Of a stretch of 63,777 bases of DNA, positions 9,349-17,989 are shown piece after piece. Numbering within the stretch: the stretch's first letter is position 1; each line of letters starts with the position of its first letter. The position numbers were made by a program, and so were the translations under genes. A model generated the notes under the pieces. That model had not been told where the DNA came from and did not search any database. It saw only the letters and a list, made by a program, of their open reading frames with translations. The stretch is from an uncultured bacterium (lineage in GTDB: Bacteria > Desulfobacterota > GWC2-55-46): positions 1-63,777 of the forward strand of contig CAJPGC010000035.1 in assembly GCA_905339405.1 (NCBI GenBank). Reading direction: 5' to 3'.

Positions 9349-11571
9349 TCAGACTATCCAGTCCTGCTGCTCGAAGTCGTCTGTCGGGACCGTAAAAAGG
9401 AGATACCCCTTGACCGGCCACCTCTCGACGCCTCTTTCATGGCCGTTTATGTTGATGTAGAGCCTTATCTCTTCTCCCCTGCCGACCCCCAGCAATGTAA
9501 AGGGGATGGAGAGCTCAACGACGCTCTCTGAAGCTATGTCGAGGGCAGCCTTCTCAACCCATTTTTCCTTGTCTGGCGCTTTTTCATGGAGAGTAGCCCT
9601 AGAGGTGGAGCCTTCGACCTCTATCGAGACCTTAACGTGCCTGGGCTGAGTAAAGCTGATTGTTGCGTTCCAGGGCTTTTTGTACTCTCCGAGTTCAGGG
9701 AGGTAGTCGAACCTGAAAAAGATCGAGTCCTGCGAAAAACCGTAGGAGATGGCGTTCACAAGGCCGCCTTGTATCTCCTTGTGCATGGCGCTGCCGAAGT
9801 ACGTCCTCTCGAGCCTGCCGGATGAGAGCCATTCGAAGTAGTTTGTGACCTGGCCGTCAATAACCGGGCTTATGAAAGCCTTCGGCTCCACCGGAGGCCT
9901 GTAGCTTTTTATCTCCGAGGAGATGGGGAAGTCCAGGGCGTCGGGCGCTTCAGTCCCTATGAGGGCGTAGACCCTTTTTATGCGGCGCCTGAAAAGCGAA
10001 TCGAAATCCTCGTCCGACATCGACGAATGCTCCTCACCGTACCACCAGAACCAGTCGCTACCCTCTGCGGCGTAAATTTCTTCCCAAGCCTCGGCTATGG
10101 CCGTTTTCCTAAGTTCATAGTCGGGAGCCGCCTTCGAAGCCTCCTCATATTCCACGAGCGAGTCCCTCGCGTCTTTTATGAAGTCCCAGGCGGTGTTGTC
10201 CTCGACGTGGCCTATCCATATCTTGAAGTTGTGGCTTATCCAGGACCCGGCGTAGAGGTTTTCGATCCGCTCCCGTTTTTTCCTGGTCGACAGGAACTCG
10301 CTCATTGTGACGCAGCGGAGCTTCGGGTTGTCCGAGAGCTTCGAGTAAAGGGCCACGAGGAAGTCCCTGCCGTCGTTCCTGAAGTGCTCCCAGGCGTTCT
10401 CCCCGTCGAGGATTATGCTGACAAGGTGCTCCTGCGGCTCTTCCAGCATGCCGTGTATGTGATTGAGCCTTCCGACGAAGTCAGAGGCCGCGTAGTTGGC
10501 GTCCATCTTCGAATAGTCGAAGCCTATGAGGTCTGAAAGGACGTGGTCCCTGAATACGATGTTTATGGACTTGCCGCCTGACTCGACGACGTAAGGCTTG
10601 TAGATGAACGGGTCGTAGCAGTTGCCGAGGCTGTCCCTTCTGATGGGCCGCTTTAAAGAGTTCGAGAGTATTTCCTCGTCGGTGGCTATCCAGTTGACGC
10701 CTTCGCCAGCCACAAGCGGCACCATATCCATGCTGACGGAGCCTTCCGAGGGCCACATCCCGAGCGGCTTTTCCCCGAAGGTCTCCTGGTAGAGCGCAAC
10801 TCCCCTTCTTATCTGCGTGAGCGCGTCCTCAGGGTGCTGGAAACGCTTTTTAGGCAGGGTGGCCCCTGGCATGGCCTCTTTGGCCGAATCGCTGTCGCAA
10901 AGGAGAGGCAGTATGGGGTGGTAGTACGGCGTAGTGGAGACCTCTATTATGCCGCGGTCGCGGAGCTCCGCGTACTTAGGCAGCACCATCCCGGCTATCT
11001 CTGTCTGCTTGTCGAGGAGCTTTGCCTTTTCGTCCTCCGTGAAGTTCGCGCCCTTCATGTAAAGATAGGTAAGAAGCTTGTCGTTCTGCCTGATGAGCGG
11101 GTCTATCCAGATGAGGTTGAAGAGCACCTGCAGGTCGAGGAAGTCCTGGTCGGAAAACCACCTCATGACCGAGAAGGCCTCTTCCCTATCGTTGGATATG
11201 CCCCTTTTTTTTAACAGCTCCCAGTACCTCGGGATGGGCTTTATCATGTTGTCCCAGTTGGCCTGGAAGAAATACTGGAGCATGAAGGCCTTGTCCTCGA
11301 CCGTAAGCTCAGTGGCCTTAACGGAGCTTATCCTCCTGTACTTGTCCTTCGCCTTGCCCGAGGCGTACTCGTTTATCTGCTCGATGAGGCAGGGCACGAC
11401 GTTGAAGGTCTGGTGCACCTGCGGGAATTCGTCAAGGATGGCCGCCATGTCGTAGTAGTCTTTGGTGGCGTGGAAAAGCACCCACGGCAGCGTGTATTCG
11501 CCGGTCGAGGGGTCTTTGTAGAGCGGCTGGTGCATGTGCCAGAGAAAAGCTATGTTGAGTTTCCTGTCCAT
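9349..11571 (-). CDS. glycoside hydrolase family 57 protein
   Basis: This 740-residue protein has the GH57 signature motifs in order: HMHQP (12-16), GMWPSEGSVS with the expected nucleophile Glu276, and LDGENAWEHF with the expected acid Asp389. The C-terminal third (about 560-740) looks like a beta-rich carbohydrate-binding or glucodextranase-like module. GH57 enzymes act on alpha-glucans as amylases, branching enzymes or amylopullulanases, and the exact substrate cannot be read from sequence. There is no signal peptide, so a cytoplasmic role in glycogen-like storage is likely. It follows the PQQ-propeller gene with no gap. It is the last gene of the run starting at miaB. Confidence 0.88.
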   Translation of the reverse strand: MDRKLNIAFLWHMHQPLYKDPSTGEYTLPWVLFHATKDYYDMAAILDEFPQVHQTFNVVPCLIEQINEYASGKAKDKYRRISSVKATELTVEDKAFMLQYFFQANWDNMIKPIPRYWELLKKRGISNDREEAFSVMRWFSDQDFLDLQVLFNLIWIDPLIRQNDKLLTYLYMKGANFTEDEKAKLLDKQTEIAGMVLPKYAELRDRGIIEVSTTPYYHPILPLLCDSDSAKEAMPGATLPKKRFQHPEDALTQIRRGVALYQETFGEKPLGMWPSEGSVSMDMVPLVAGEGVNWIATDEEILSNSLKRPIRRDSLGNCYDPFIYKPYVVESGGKSINIVFRDHVLSDLIGFDYSKMDANYAASDFVGRLNHIHGMLEEPQEHLVSIILDGENAWEHFRNDGRDFLVALYSKLSDNPKLRCVTMSEFLSTRKKRERIENLYAGSWISHNFKIWIGHVEDNTAWDFIKDARDSLVEYEEASKAAPDYELRKTAIAEAWEEIYAAEGSDWFWWYGEEHSSMSDEDFDSLFRRRIKRVYALIGTEAPDALDFPISSEIKSYRPPVEPKAFISPVIDGQVTNYFEWLSSGRLERTYFGSAMHKEIQGGLVNAISYGFSQDSIFFRFDYLPELGEYKKPWNATISFTQPRHVKVSIEVEGSTSRATLHEKAPDKEKWVEKAALDIASESVVELSIPFTLLGVGRGEEIRLYININGHERGVERWPVKGYLLFTVPTDDFEQQDWIV

Positions 11572-12801
11572 TTAATCCTTTGGTTCCAGGACGGTAAGTT
11601 TACCGTCGTTGGTGATGAGCGCCACCCGCTCGAAAGCGGAAGACGCGTCGGCGCTTATAGACGAGCCGAGGCCGCGGCCCCATTCATGGGCTCCGTCCGA
11701 AAGCCTCAAGGCTTCGATGTAGCCGGTATCTTTTGCGAAGTAGTCTATCCCCAGCGGGGCCTTTTTGTAGTTCGAGAGCACGAAAAGATAGCCTCCGGCA
11801 GAAAAAACCGACGATACCGGGCCGTGCTCAAGAGGCTTCTTCCAGAGGAGCGCCCCTGTCGTCCTGTCGAGCGCCATTGCCTGCTCCTCTCCGGCGATGA
11901 CTATTGTCCGGCCGTCGGGTACGACGAAGTCAGTGGCCTTTATTATGTTGTATATGCCCTTGACCTCGCCTGTCGCCTCTTCGAGTGCCACCACGGCCAT
12001 GTTCCCGTCGATTATGTATACCGCGCCGGAGCTTGCAAGAGGGGTCCTCCTCGGCGGTATGGCCTCTTCGAACTCTTTTACTACCTTTTTCGACCAGACC
12101 TCCTTGCCTGTCACGGCTGAGACGCACACGGCCGCGCCGTCGGAGAAAAGGTATATGACGTTGCCGTTGTCCGTGAGCGCCGGAGATGCGTATACTCTCG
12201 GCGTCACAGTCTTATAGACCCCGCGCGAATACGTCCAGAGCCTCTCACCGGTCTTTTCGTCAAGCGCGTGTATCCTGTCGTCGGAGGAGGCGAACAATAC
12301 CTTACCGTCTTTTATGACGGGGCTTGAGAGTATCTCCGAGCGGGCCTGGAACTCCCAGAGGAGCTTTCCTTCGAGGTCAATACACCTCATCTTGCCGTCG
12401 GATGCGCCGAAGCACGTTTTATCGTCCGATACGGTCGGCGCGGCTTCTATCGGTGCTTTCGTATTGAACTTCCAGTAAACCTTGCCAGAGGCCAGGTCAG
12501 AGGCGTAAAAGTAGCCGTTTGTAGACCCGGCGTAAAGCCTGCCCTTGTGGATGGCGGGCGTAGAGAGCTGCTCGTCCGGGAAGGGGCTCAAGAACGTAAA
12601 CTTCGATACGTCTTTGTTCCAGCCCACCACCATAGGGAGGGCGGCCTTGCCGGAGGATATGTTCGTACGTCCGTAATCGCCGAGATGGGTATTCCAGCTT
12701 GAACCGTCTGTCGGCAAAGGCTTTGCCGCGCACCCGGCAACTGCGATGGCGGCGCCGAGAACGGCAGCCTTAAGATATCTTTTTGACCAGTTGGCGCGCA
12801 T
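11572..12801 (-). CDS. PQQ-like beta-propeller lipoprotein (BamB-like)
   Basis: The 409-residue protein has a lipoprotein signal (hydrophobic residues 12-22, lipobox VAGC with Cys24), then repeated WSKKV/FxSSP-type blades of a PQQ/BamB-type beta-propeller, for example ASSDDRIHALDEKTGERLW. It is probably anchored in the periplasm or outer membrane. BamB helps outer-membrane protein assembly, but many propellers of this type have unrelated roles and no other Bam gene is near. The start overlaps the PHP gene by about 30 bases. A modest AGGA motif precedes the ATG, and no better internal start gives a signal peptide. Confidence 0.75.
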   Translation of the reverse strand: MRANWSKRYLKAAVLGAAIAVAGCAAKPLPTDGSSWNTHLGDYGRTNISSGKAALPMVVGWNKDVSKFTFLSPFPDEQLSTPAIHKGRLYAGSTNGYFYASDLASGKVYWKFNTKAPIEAAPTVSDDKTCFGASDGKMRCIDLEGKLLWEFQARSEILSSPVIKDGKVLFASSDDRIHALDEKTGERLWTYSRGVYKTVTPRVYASPALTDNGNVIYLFSDGAAVCVSAVTGKEVWSKKVVKEFEEAIPPRRTPLASSGAVYIIDGNMAVVALEEATGEVKGIYNIIKATDFVVPDGRTIVIAGEEQAMALDRTTGALLWKKPLEHGPVSSVFSAGGYLFVLSNYKKAPLGIDYFAKDTGYIEALRLSDGAHEWGRGLGSSISADASSAFERVALITNDGKLTVLEPKD

Positions 12802-13417
12802 TTTCCTGGATTCTCCTGAAGTCGTCTTTATCGAGGCCCGCTCCTAGCGCGACCCTCTCCGCTCTCTCGTCGCTGATGAGGTCGCCCGGCGCGTGTGAAT
12901 CGGTGTTGAGGAGCATCCTGGCCCCGAGTCTTTTCGCGAGGGAAGCGACGTACCCGTTGGAGATGCTGTGCCCTCCCCTGCTCGTTATCTCGATGTGCAC
13001 GCCCTTTTTGACCGCCGCCTTCATCTCATCCTCGGTTATGAGCCCGGGATGGGCGAGCACGTCCACCCCGGCCTTTATGTAGGCCATGTTCGTGCCCGGC
13101 TCTACCGGCTCCGCGAGCGTCTCCCCGTGGCCGACTACCACGAGGGCCCCGAAGGCGCGCGCTTTCTTGACCATCAGCGGGATGTGCTTCGGCGGAATGT
13201 GCGTGAGTTCCACGCCCGGAATGAGCCTGAAAGTCCTGTCGGTGTTGAGCTGCCTGGCGACTTTCGTTATCTGCTTCAGGACCGTCTCGATGTTCGATTC
13301 GTCGGCGTGGTCGGTTATCGCCATCGCGCTGTAACCCGCTACCCGCGCCCTTCTGACGAGCTCGGAAGGCACGAGCACGCCGTCGCTCAAAAAACTGTGC
13401 GTGTGGAAGTCTATCAT
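12770..13417 (-). CDS. PHP-domain phosphoesterase (histidinol-phosphatase-like)
   Basis: A 215-residue single-domain PHP protein. Metal-binding motifs are MIDFHTHSFLSDG at the start, AITDHADE near residue 37, VVGHGE near 96, LAHPG near 122 and LLNTDSHAPG near 174, together giving the His/Asp set of the family. Members hydrolyse phosphomonoesters; some are annotated as histidinol-phosphate phosphatase, but no his genes surround this copy, so the substrate is unknown. It lies 34 bases after the response-regulator gene and overlaps the propeller gene that follows. Confidence 0.8.
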   Translation of the reverse strand: MIDFHTHSFLSDGVLVPSELVRRARVAGYSAMAITDHADESNIETVLKQITKVARQLNTDRTFRLIPGVELTHIPPKHIPLMVKKARAFGALVVVGHGETLAEPVEPGTNMAYIKAGVDVLAHPGLITEDEMKAAVKKGVHIEITSRGGHSISNGYVASLAKRLGARMLLNTDSHAPGDLISDERAERVALGAGLDKDDFRRIQENARQLVKKIS

Positions 13418-13451
13418 CAGCCCTACCTTTCGATACTCTTTTGGCGGCTTT

Positions 13452-14975
13452 TCAAACGCCCGCGTAATCCTCTTTAACGAGGTTCCCGAAAAGGGAATAG
13501 AAGACCTCGTTGACCGACTCCCGCTCCCCGGGAGTGAAGGAGAATACCGGGTCGTTCGGCTTGAGCCCGAGCTCGGTTTTTGCCGCCGTCACGCCGGATG
13601 CGCCCCTGAAGGCGTGCGCCACCGGCACGCGCCTCTTCAAGAGTATATCCCGTTTCGCCGAGCCGAGCTCATGCAGCATATCTTTCCCATCGTCGTCCCA
13701 GAGGAGAATGAGGCCCGCGAGGCTCGTGGAAAAAGAACGCCACAGCGGCCCCATGTTCCTCACGGTAGGGATGGAGAAAAGCACGAGGTCCATGCCGCCG
13801 TAGAGCCTGAAGGAACCTACCTCTCCCAATGGGTTCACCAGTGCTATCTCTTCAAGCGCCGACCGCTGACCGGTGGTGAAGCCCGGTATCTTCCTGCACT
13901 CGTTCAGGAAATCGGCCATGATGCTGCTGCCAGTCGAGACGATGAGTATCTTGCCGTAGTTGAGCCCTGATATGTCCGCGAAACGCCCCATTATCTTCTC
14001 GCGGATGCTTATCATCTGGTCGGTCGTGAGGAACTCCTCGGCAGAGCCCTCCTCCGCGCCCTTCTCCTGTTCGAGAACGCCCTTGGCTATCATCGAAGAG
14101 ACGGTCCTCAGCACTTCGTAGTCCGGGTAATGGCAGCGCTCCACGACGTCTGAGAGGCGCGGGTTTGCGCGTACCAGCTGGACAATCTCGTAGATCATGG
14201 GCTGGAGCCCCTTTGGGAGGGCCGCCTGTTCCACCTTGAGCTTCAGCATGGCGTTGGGCCCGGGGAACTCGTCCTGGTGCTTCCTGAACTCGTCGAACTG
14301 GCGCATGCCCTCCATGAGGAGGCTTCCCGTTGCGCCCTTTATCTTCTTCGGAGAAGTGACCGTGCCAGGGGTGAACTCGAAGCCGCCTTCAGTCCACTGG
14401 AGCATGCGGTAAAGGGCCTTCTCGCGCTCGGTCCCCTCGAGAGTGGCGTTGCAGATGTTCCCGTCTTTCATCTGGACGCTGCCGGTCTTTCCGGCGGACG
14501 TCACCTTCAGCTCGCCTTCCTTGCGGTTGAGGTGAAGGAACTGGATGAGGTCTGGAAGCGGCATGTGGCTGAGCTTGCCCTCTATGACCTTCGAGGCTGT
14601 CGAGCCCCTCTCCGAGAGGGTCTGCCTCAGCCTTGCGTAGGTCTCCTCCATGTTCAGGGGCCTGGCCAGGAATATGTCCTCGCCTGCCCTGAAGCCCTTT
14701 ATGTTGGCGACGCTGTCCGAGATGAACATGAACGGGACCCTGGAGGTGTGAGGGTTGTTCCTGAGTATCTGGAAGAGTTTCTGCCCGCCGATGACCGGCA
14801 GGTCCGTGTCGACGACCATGACGGCAGGGACTTCCTGGAGCGCGAGCTCCAGGGCCTGCGCTCCGTCGGCTACCCGGAGGCACTCGAAACCCATGCCCGT
14901 GAGGTACTCCGTAAAGCTCTTCGCTTCCTCTTCGTCGTTGAGGGCGATAAGGGTCTTGAACTTTTCCATCTTCAT
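13452..14975 (-). CDS. response regulator with PATAN (DUF4388) and degenerate GTPase-like domains
   Basis: 507 residues with three parts. Residues 6-120 are a receiver domain: acidic pair Asp14/Glu15, phospho-acceptor Asp56 (VVDTDLPVIGG), Ser86. The usual signalling Lys before Pro is Arg105 (LARPL). Residues about 138-235 resemble DUF4388/PATAN (GKLSHMPLPDLIQFLHLN, then FEFTPG). Residues about 335-490 read like a Ras/MglA-type fold (KILIVSTGSS, YGGMDLVLFSIPT, LILLWDDDGKD) but without a Walker A GxxxxGK[ST] or an NKxD motif, so GTP binding is doubtful. PATAN response regulators act on pilus-based motility in cyanobacteria. A link to the neighbouring pilus locus is my inference. It overlaps the upstream degenerate GGDEF gene by 4 bases. 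Confidence 0.72.
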   Translation of the reverse strand: MKMEKFKTLIALNDEEEAKSFTEYLTGMGFECLRVADGAQALELALQEVPAVMVVDTDLPVIGGQKLFQILRNNPHTSRVPFMFISDSVANIKGFRAGEDIFLARPLNMEETYARLRQTLSERGSTASKVIEGKLSHMPLPDLIQFLHLNRKEGELKVTSAGKTGSVQMKDGNICNATLEGTEREKALYRMLQWTEGGFEFTPGTVTSPKKIKGATGSLLMEGMRQFDEFRKHQDEFPGPNAMLKLKVEQAALPKGLQPMIYEIVQLVRANPRLSDVVERCHYPDYEVLRTVSSMIAKGVLEQEKGAEEGSAEEFLTTDQMISIREKIMGRFADISGLNYGKILIVSTGSSIMADFLNECRKIPGFTTGQRSALEEIALVNPLGEVGSFRLYGGMDLVLFSIPTVRNMGPLWRSFSTSLAGLILLWDDDGKDMLHELGSAKRDILLKRRVPVAHAFRGASGVTAAKTELGLKPNDPVFSFTPGERESVNEVFYSLFGNLVKEDYAGV

Positions 14976-15973
14976 CCTAGCTGCTCTTGCAGGGAGTATT
15001 CGTTCTGGAACTTCGTGATGAGGCCTTCGACGAGCACCGGGTCAGCCGTATGGAAGCAGCTGTAGGTCGCGCCCCAGTTCTCCTTGCAGATGAGGGCGTA
15101 AGCGGTGTCCTCGTTAAGAAAAAAGGTGAAGAAGGTCTCCTTGAGCCTCGGGTCGTCCAGGAGCAACGGCATGGCGTTCCTTATCTCCCAGACGCTGCCC
15201 TCTCCCTCGCCCACGAGGAAGACCTTTGTCGCGGTCGAACCGGCCGTGCTCAGCATTTTCACCACGGGCAGGCTCGCGGAGATGTTTCTTGTGCCGTAAT
15301 ACATTATGCCGCGCCGCTGCGGCGTGCGTGCTATCTCTTTTATGATGAGCTCGTTTATCTGGTCGATGAAGAACTCCGAGAGGTCCTGGCCGCTCCCGGC
15401 GTCGAAGGAAGCTCCGTCGAAGGCGGTTGTGTTCCGTCCGGTAAGAGAGCCTGCTATCTCCCAGAAGAGCTTTCCCTTGCAACCGAGGCGCTCCCAGAGT
15501 GAATCCTTGCGCTCGTTGACCCTCCTGGAGGCGGCAGCCGAAAGCTCCTGGAAGGTCCGTCCGTCGCGCGGAAAAGTTGCCTGTGACAGAAGGACCTGAA
15601 ATTTGGAGTCTTCCCGTACGGCCTGGGAAAGGGCGCGGGAGAGCTTCTTGGCGGCCATGAGCGCGCCGAAGTAGTCGGTCTCCGGCAGGATGACCATTAT
15701 CTGCCTGTCCTCTGAAAGCCCGGCCACGTCGCAGCTCCTGACCGAGCCGAGCACGGCTGATACGAGTTTTTTAAGGAACTCGAGCCCCTCGAGGCTTTCC
15801 ATCAGCGAGCTCATCCCGTCTACGCCGATGAGCACCACAGAAAAACAGGTGTTGTAGCGGGTTGCCCTGGTGGCCTCGATGCGGCCGTATTCGCTTATGA
15901 AAAAAGCGTCGTAGAACCTGCTGGGGAAGAGCTTTTTCGTGAGGACGCTTTTGGTGTCGATATCCAAGGACAA
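14972..15973 (-). CDS. degenerate GGDEF-domain protein
   Basis: A 333-residue protein whose first half (about 28-160) has the pattern of a diguanylate cyclase fold (FSVVLIGVDGMSSL, a helix, then VAGLSEDRQIMVILPETD and a terminal helix). The GG[DE]EF active loop is replaced by LSEDR, so it should not make cyclic di-GMP. The C-terminal half (about 190-333) is unfamiliar. The first possible start is a TTG at 15973 placed only 2 bases after AAGGGAG; a second TTG at 15967, 8 bases after it, may be the real start. It is translationally coupled to the PATAN response regulator, which suggests that the two proteins work as a pair. Confidence 0.65.
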   Translation of the reverse strand: MSLDIDTKSVLTKKLFPSRFYDAFFISEYGRIEATRATRYNTCFSVVLIGVDGMSSLMESLEGLEFLKKLVSAVLGSVRSCDVAGLSEDRQIMVILPETDYFGALMAAKKLSRALSQAVREDSKFQVLLSQATFPRDGRTFQELSAAASRRVNERKDSLWERLGCKGKLFWEIAGSLTGRNTTAFDGASFDAGSGQDLSEFFIDQINELIIKEIARTPQRRGIMYYGTRNISASLPVVKMLSTAGSTATKVFLVGEGEGSVWEIRNAMPLLLDDPRLKETFFTFFLNEDTAYALICKENWGATYSCFHTADPVLVEGLITKFQNEYSLQEQLG

Positions 15974-16020
15974 AACTCCCTTAATGCCAGCCGGGTGATG
16001 CGCGGGACAGGGCAGGCTCT

Positions 16021-16509
16021 TTACATCTTGTATTTTCCGTAGTCGCCGGGCGTGAAGTCCTCAAGCGAAGGTTCTTCGTTCGGCCCCTTTTCCCTGGGCT
16101 CGCCCTTGAGGTCCATGTGCTTGGATTTCTCCAGCACGCCGGATTCCACGTAGATGGGCGCTCCTGTGCGAAGGGCCAGCGCGATGGCGTCGCTCGGCCT
16201 GGAGTCCATCGAGAAGGCCCCGTTGCCGCCGGTCATGTGGATGGTCGCGTAGTAGACGTTGTCCTTGAGGTCGGTCACTTCTATCTTTTCTACCTTGACG
16301 CCTACCTGCTTCAGGAGGTCTTTGAGGAGGTCGTGCGTCATGGGCCTCGTGAACTGGACCTTTTCGAGCTCCGAGGCTATGGCGCTCGCCTCGAGCACGC
16401 CTATCCAGACCGGAAGGGCGTTCTTCTCGCCGTCGTCCTTGAGAATCACTATGGGGACGTTCGTGAAAGGGTCTATTGTAAGCCCGAAGACCTTCATCTT
16501 CAAAAACAT
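16021..16509 (-). CDS. bifunctional nuclease family protein (DUF151)
   Basis: The 162-residue protein matches the bifunctional nuclease family (BFN, DUF151). It has the opening KVFGLTIDPFTNVPIVIL, the LPVWIGVLEASAIA segment, TRPMTHDLLKDLL and the SRPSDAIALALRTGAPIY signature. Members are small soluble proteins with reported DNase/RNase activity, and their cellular role is unclear. It starts 21 bases after the miaB stop. Family members are often found next to miaB, which supports the call. Confidence 0.88.
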   Translation of the reverse strand: MFLKMKVFGLTIDPFTNVPIVILKDDGEKNALPVWIGVLEASAIASELEKVQFTRPMTHDLLKDLLKQVGVKVEKIEVTDLKDNVYYATIHMTGGNGAFSMDSRPSDAIALALRTGAPIYVESGVLEKSKHMDLKGEPREKGPNEEPSLEDFTPGDYGKYKM

Positions 16510-16530
16510 GGCGTGCTCCTTTTTTGAATG

Positions 16531-17877
16531 TTACCTTCCGGCGGAAGCGCGAAGCGAGTTCGCGTAGGCGTCCGTCACGAATACTTCCATGATGTCCCCT
16601 GGCGCAGCGCTCATGCCTGCCGCCAAGGCGAAGTTCACTATCCTGTTGCAGGAAGTCCTGCCCATCATCTCGTCTGGGTTGCCCCTGCTCGGCCCTTCCA
16701 CGAAAACTTCCATCTTTTTTCCTATGGTCTCGCGGTTCCTCTCTATCGTTATCTGCTTCTGCTCCTCCTGCAATACCTGAAGCCTCCCGGTCCTCACGTC
16801 GAGGGGCAGCTGCCCCTCGAAGGAGGCCGCCTTCGTGTTTGGCCTCGGCGAGTACATGAAGGAGAAGATGTTGTCGAAGCGGACTTTTCTCAGGAGGTCC
16901 ATGGTGGAGGCGAAATCGGCCTCCGTCTCGCCGGGAAAGCCCACGATTATGTCGGTCGTAATTGACATTTCGGGGTAGAGCTTTTTTATCTTCTCTATCT
17001 TCGAGAAGTACTCGCCGCTCGTATAACCCCTGCCCATGCGGGCCAATATGGCGTCTGACCCAGACTGGACCGGCAGGTGCAGATGGCGGCAGAGCTTTTT
17101 TTCATGGCCGAACAGTTCGATGAGCTCATCCCCGATGTCCTTCGGGTGCGAGGTCACGAACCTGACCCTTTTTACGCCTTCGACCCGGCAGACCAGCTTC
17201 AGAAGCTCGGGGAACGAGACGTCGCCGCCGCCGCTCGTGCCGTAGGAGTTGACGTTCTGGCCGAGGAGAGTTACCTCCTTGACCCCGGCAGCGGCTGCCG
17301 CCTCGATTTCAGAGATTATGTCGGCGCTCTGCCTACTGACTTCCCTGCCCCTCGTGTACGGCACGATGCAGTAGGAACAGAAGTTGTTGCAGCCACGCAT
17401 GATGCTCACGAAGGCCTTCTCGCCGGAGGCGGACGGGGACACCCCGTACTCGTCGCAGTCGATGGTCTCGGTGAGCCTCGTTGCAACGACCCTGCGGCCG
17501 CTGTCGGCCTCAATGAGGAGTTCTCTTAACTTGTGGACGTTGTGAGGGCCGAAGACGATATCGAGGTGCGGGGCCCTCTTGAGGAGCTTTTCTCCCTGCT
17601 GCTGCGCGACGCACCCGCCCACTCCGATGATGAGGCCGGGCCGCTCCTTTTTAAGTTCCTTGTAGCGGCCCAGCGTGGAGTAGACCTTCTGCTCGGCCTT
17701 GTCCCTCACTGTGCAGGTGTTGATAAGTATGAGGTCCGCGGAACACGGGTCGTCTGTCCTGGCGAAATTGATCCCCTTCAATATCCCGAGCATGCGCTCG
17801 GAATCATTGTCGTTCATCTGGCAGCCGAAGGTCTCCAGAAAGACAAGTTTTTCCCGCTCTTGAGAGTGCTCTTCCAT
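16531..17877 (-). CDS. miaB: tRNA-2-methylthio-N6-dimethylallyladenosine synthase MiaB
   Basis: A 448-residue methylthiotransferase with three domains. The N-terminal UPF0004 domain has three Cys for the auxiliary cluster (FGCQMNDND, NTCTVRDKA, GGCVAQQ). The radical SAM core has the motif GCNNFCSYCIVPYTRG near residue 160, and a C-terminal TRAM domain (about 375-440) completes it. The enzyme adds the methylthio group to i6A37 of tRNAs reading UNN codons. Length and motifs favour MiaB over RimO or MtaB. A good promoter lies at 17919-17948. It heads a seven-gene run down to the GH57 gene. Confidence 0.95.
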   Translation of the reverse strand: MEEHSQEREKLVFLETFGCQMNDNDSERMLGILKGINFARTDDPCSADLILINTCTVRDKAEQKVYSTLGRYKELKKERPGLIIGVGGCVAQQQGEKLLKRAPHLDIVFGPHNVHKLRELLIEADSGRRVVATRLTETIDCDEYGVSPSASGEKAFVSIMRGCNNFCSYCIVPYTRGREVSRQSADIISEIEAAAAAGVKEVTLLGQNVNSYGTSGGGDVSFPELLKLVCRVEGVKRVRFVTSHPKDIGDELIELFGHEKKLCRHLHLPVQSGSDAILARMGRGYTSGEYFSKIEKIKKLYPEMSITTDIIVGFPGETEADFASTMDLLRKVRFDNIFSFMYSPRPNTKAASFEGQLPLDVRTGRLQVLQEEQKQITIERNRETIGKKMEVFVEGPSRGNPDEMMGRTSCNRIVNFALAAGMSAAPGDIMEVFVTDAYANSLRASAGR

Positions 17878-17918
17878 GCCCGAGGCAAACCTTTCCTGTA
17901 ATGAGCGACAGAAGAACC

Positions 17919-17948
17919 ATTTTAAGGTTTTTAGATTGGAGTAGTCAA
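17919..17948 (-). promoter_or_regulatory. sigma70-type promoter for miaB operon
   Basis: On the minus strand TTGACT (-35, 17948-17943) is followed after 18 bases by TAAAAT (-10, 17924-17919). Each hexamer matches consensus at five of six positions. It ends about 40 bases before the miaB ATG and lies after the SPOR gene, so it separates the pilus operon from the miaB operon. Confidence 0.6.
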
Positions 17949-17989
17949 GTTCCTTTTGGGAAAAGCATTGTTTTTTAAGGGAATTCCCT

